From contig DMKW01000155.1 in assembly GCA_003454135.1 (NCBI GenBank), forward strand, positions 1 to 6,915: DNA of 6,915 nt, written 5' to 3'. This document shows positions 6,284 through 6,915 of this stretch, piece after piece. Each line of letters opens with the position of its first letter. Within the stretch, counting starts at the first letter, position 1. The translations under genes were made by a program, and so were the position numbers. The notes under the pieces are model-generated. The model did no database searches and was not told the origin of the DNA. It was given only the letters and a program-made list of their open reading frames with translations. This DNA comes from Microbacteriaceae bacterium. Lineage in GTDB: Bacteria > Actinomycetota > Actinomycetes > Actinomycetales > Microbacteriaceae.

Positions 6284-6853
6284 CTATCTCTTCTCTCTGT
6301 CGACGCCGCTTGCAGCATCGGTTACATCTGGGGTCGTGGTGTCCGCCAAGTCACCAAGCGCAGCCCACCGTGGATCGATGGGCGCCTCGTGCTCGTGGCC
6401 CGGGTTGTCGAGTAGTCGCACCCCACACTGCGGGCACAGACCGAGGCAATCTTCTTGACAGACCGGTTGGAACGGCAGTGAAAGCACCACCGCATCCCTG
6501 ACCACAGGTTCGAGGTCAATCGTGTCCTCGTGAACCTCGTAGTCAAAAGCTTCGTCTGAAGAATACGCGAAAAGCTCTTGGATTTCGACCTGAACGGCCT
6601 GTTCGATGTCGATCAGGCAGCGTCCGCACTCTCCGACGGCCGTTCCGTCGATGTCCGCGCTCACCAGGATGCCGTCGTGGAGGGATTCCATGCGCAGGTC
6701 GATTCGCAGGTCGCTGCCCTGTTTCACGCCGATCATCGCGTTGCCGAACGACTCGGGAACGACGACGTCGAGCACGCGCTCGCGCATCTCGCCCGGACGG
6801 TGCATGAGGTCGTAAACGTCGACGGTGTATGGGGTCTTGATCACGTGAGGCAC
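6284..6853 (-). CDS. DUF177/YceD-family protein (large-subunit rRNA accumulation family)
   Basis: A 189-residue member of the YceD/DUF177 family, whose E. coli and plant relatives are reported to affect 23S rRNA accumulation; the molecular function is not settled. Visible family marks are VYDLMHRPGEMRE near the N-terminus, a first cysteine pair in GECGRCL (C76, C79), and a second cluster CQEDCLGLCPQCG (C132, C136, C140, C143) that looks metal-binding. An acidic segment (about residues 98-116) lies between them, and the last 30 residues look disordered. The start is GTG at 6853; no Shine-Dalgarno precedes it, but a -10-like box six bases upstream suits a leaderless message. A second in-frame GTG lies at 6844. 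Its position next to rpmF fits a role in 50S subunit biogenesis. Confidence 0.9.
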   Translation of the reverse strand: MPHVIKTPYTVDVYDLMHRPGEMRERVLDVVVPESFGNAMIGVKQGSDLRIDLRMESLHDGILVSADIDGTAVGECGRCLIDIEQAVQVEIQELFAYSSDEAFDYEVHEDTIDLEPVVRDAVVLSLPFQPVCQEDCLGLCPQCGVRLLDNPGHEHEAPIDPRWAALGDLADTTTPDVTDAASGVDREKR

Positions 6854-6859
6854 CGAATG

Positions 6860-6865
6860 AGTTTA
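6860..6865 (-). promoter_or_regulatory. Candidate -10 box for the DUF177-rpmF-rnc-mutM operon
   Basis: On the minus strand TAAACT fits the actinobacterial TANNNT -10 pattern and ends six bases before the DUF177 GTG at 6853. This spacing would place the transcript start at, or within a base or so of, the start codon, as in leaderless genes. No good -35 is visible about 17 bases upstream, which is common for such promoters. Confidence 0.45.
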
Positions 6866-6915
6866 CCGGTCGTGAATCGTCGCGTCGCTATCGGGCTGTG
6901 CGCCCTGCGCGAAAG
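6866..6915. other. Right-edge sequence upstream of DUF177, unassigned
   Basis: This is too short to identify. On the minus strand one frame is open from the edge to a TAA at 6865-6863 and would end FAQGAQPDSDATIHDR. In related genomes coaD often precedes DUF177, so this could be the tail of that gene, but the residues carry no diagnostic motif. Confidence 0.15.

Noticed and set aside
5353..6318. N-terminal extension of RNase III to an upstream start
   Set aside because: It would overlap rpmF completely and add about 90 residues unlike RNase III. ATG 6048 gives the normal length and domain start.

Overview
The window reads as chromosome of a high-GC Gram-positive bacterium, most likely an actinobacterium of the Microbacteriaceae or a close relative. 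The reasons are the GC-rich third codon positions, frequent GTG starts, a cysteine-free L32, and the conserved actinobacterial order DUF177 - rpmF - rnc - mutM - smc on one strand. This placement is inference from gene order and protein style; no database search was possible.

Minus strand, read right to left: a DUF177/YceD-like zinc-motif protein (6853-6284), ribosomal protein L32 (rpmF, 6281-6078), ribonuclease III (rnc, 6048-5353) and formamidopyrimidine-DNA glycosylase (mutM, 5350-4325) lie in a tight array with gaps of 2, 29 and 2 bases, so they are probably one operon. A TAAACT -10-like box sits six bases before the DUF177 GTG, suggesting a leaderless transcript. The N-terminal half of SMC (1736 to the left edge) is on the same strand but is separated from mutM by 2588 bases.

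That gap holds a plus-strand two-component system: an OmpR/PhoB-type response regulator (2101-2814) and a membrane histidine kinase (2811-4157) joined by an ATGA overlap. Just before it is a stranded fragment (about 1891-2013) that reads as the last 40 residues of a GNAT acetyltransferase with no intact gene in front, so it is probably a pseudogene remnant. The arrangement suggests that the mutM-smc junction has been a site of insertion and decay. No target gene of the two-component system lies in the window, so its signal and regulon cannot be read from context.

The most unusual structures are two long inverted-repeat elements. One (5046-5123) lies in frame inside mutM: two 14-base arms matching at 13 positions flank 50 bases, and together they encode about 26 residues of a roughly 48-residue loop that ordinary MutM proteins lack. 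This resembles the protein-coding palindromic elements described in Rickettsia. The other (about 4198-4288) fills the space between the convergent kinase and mutM genes, and may be a bidirectional terminator, a REP-like repeat, or both. No RNA genes, CRISPR arrays, transposases or origins were seen.
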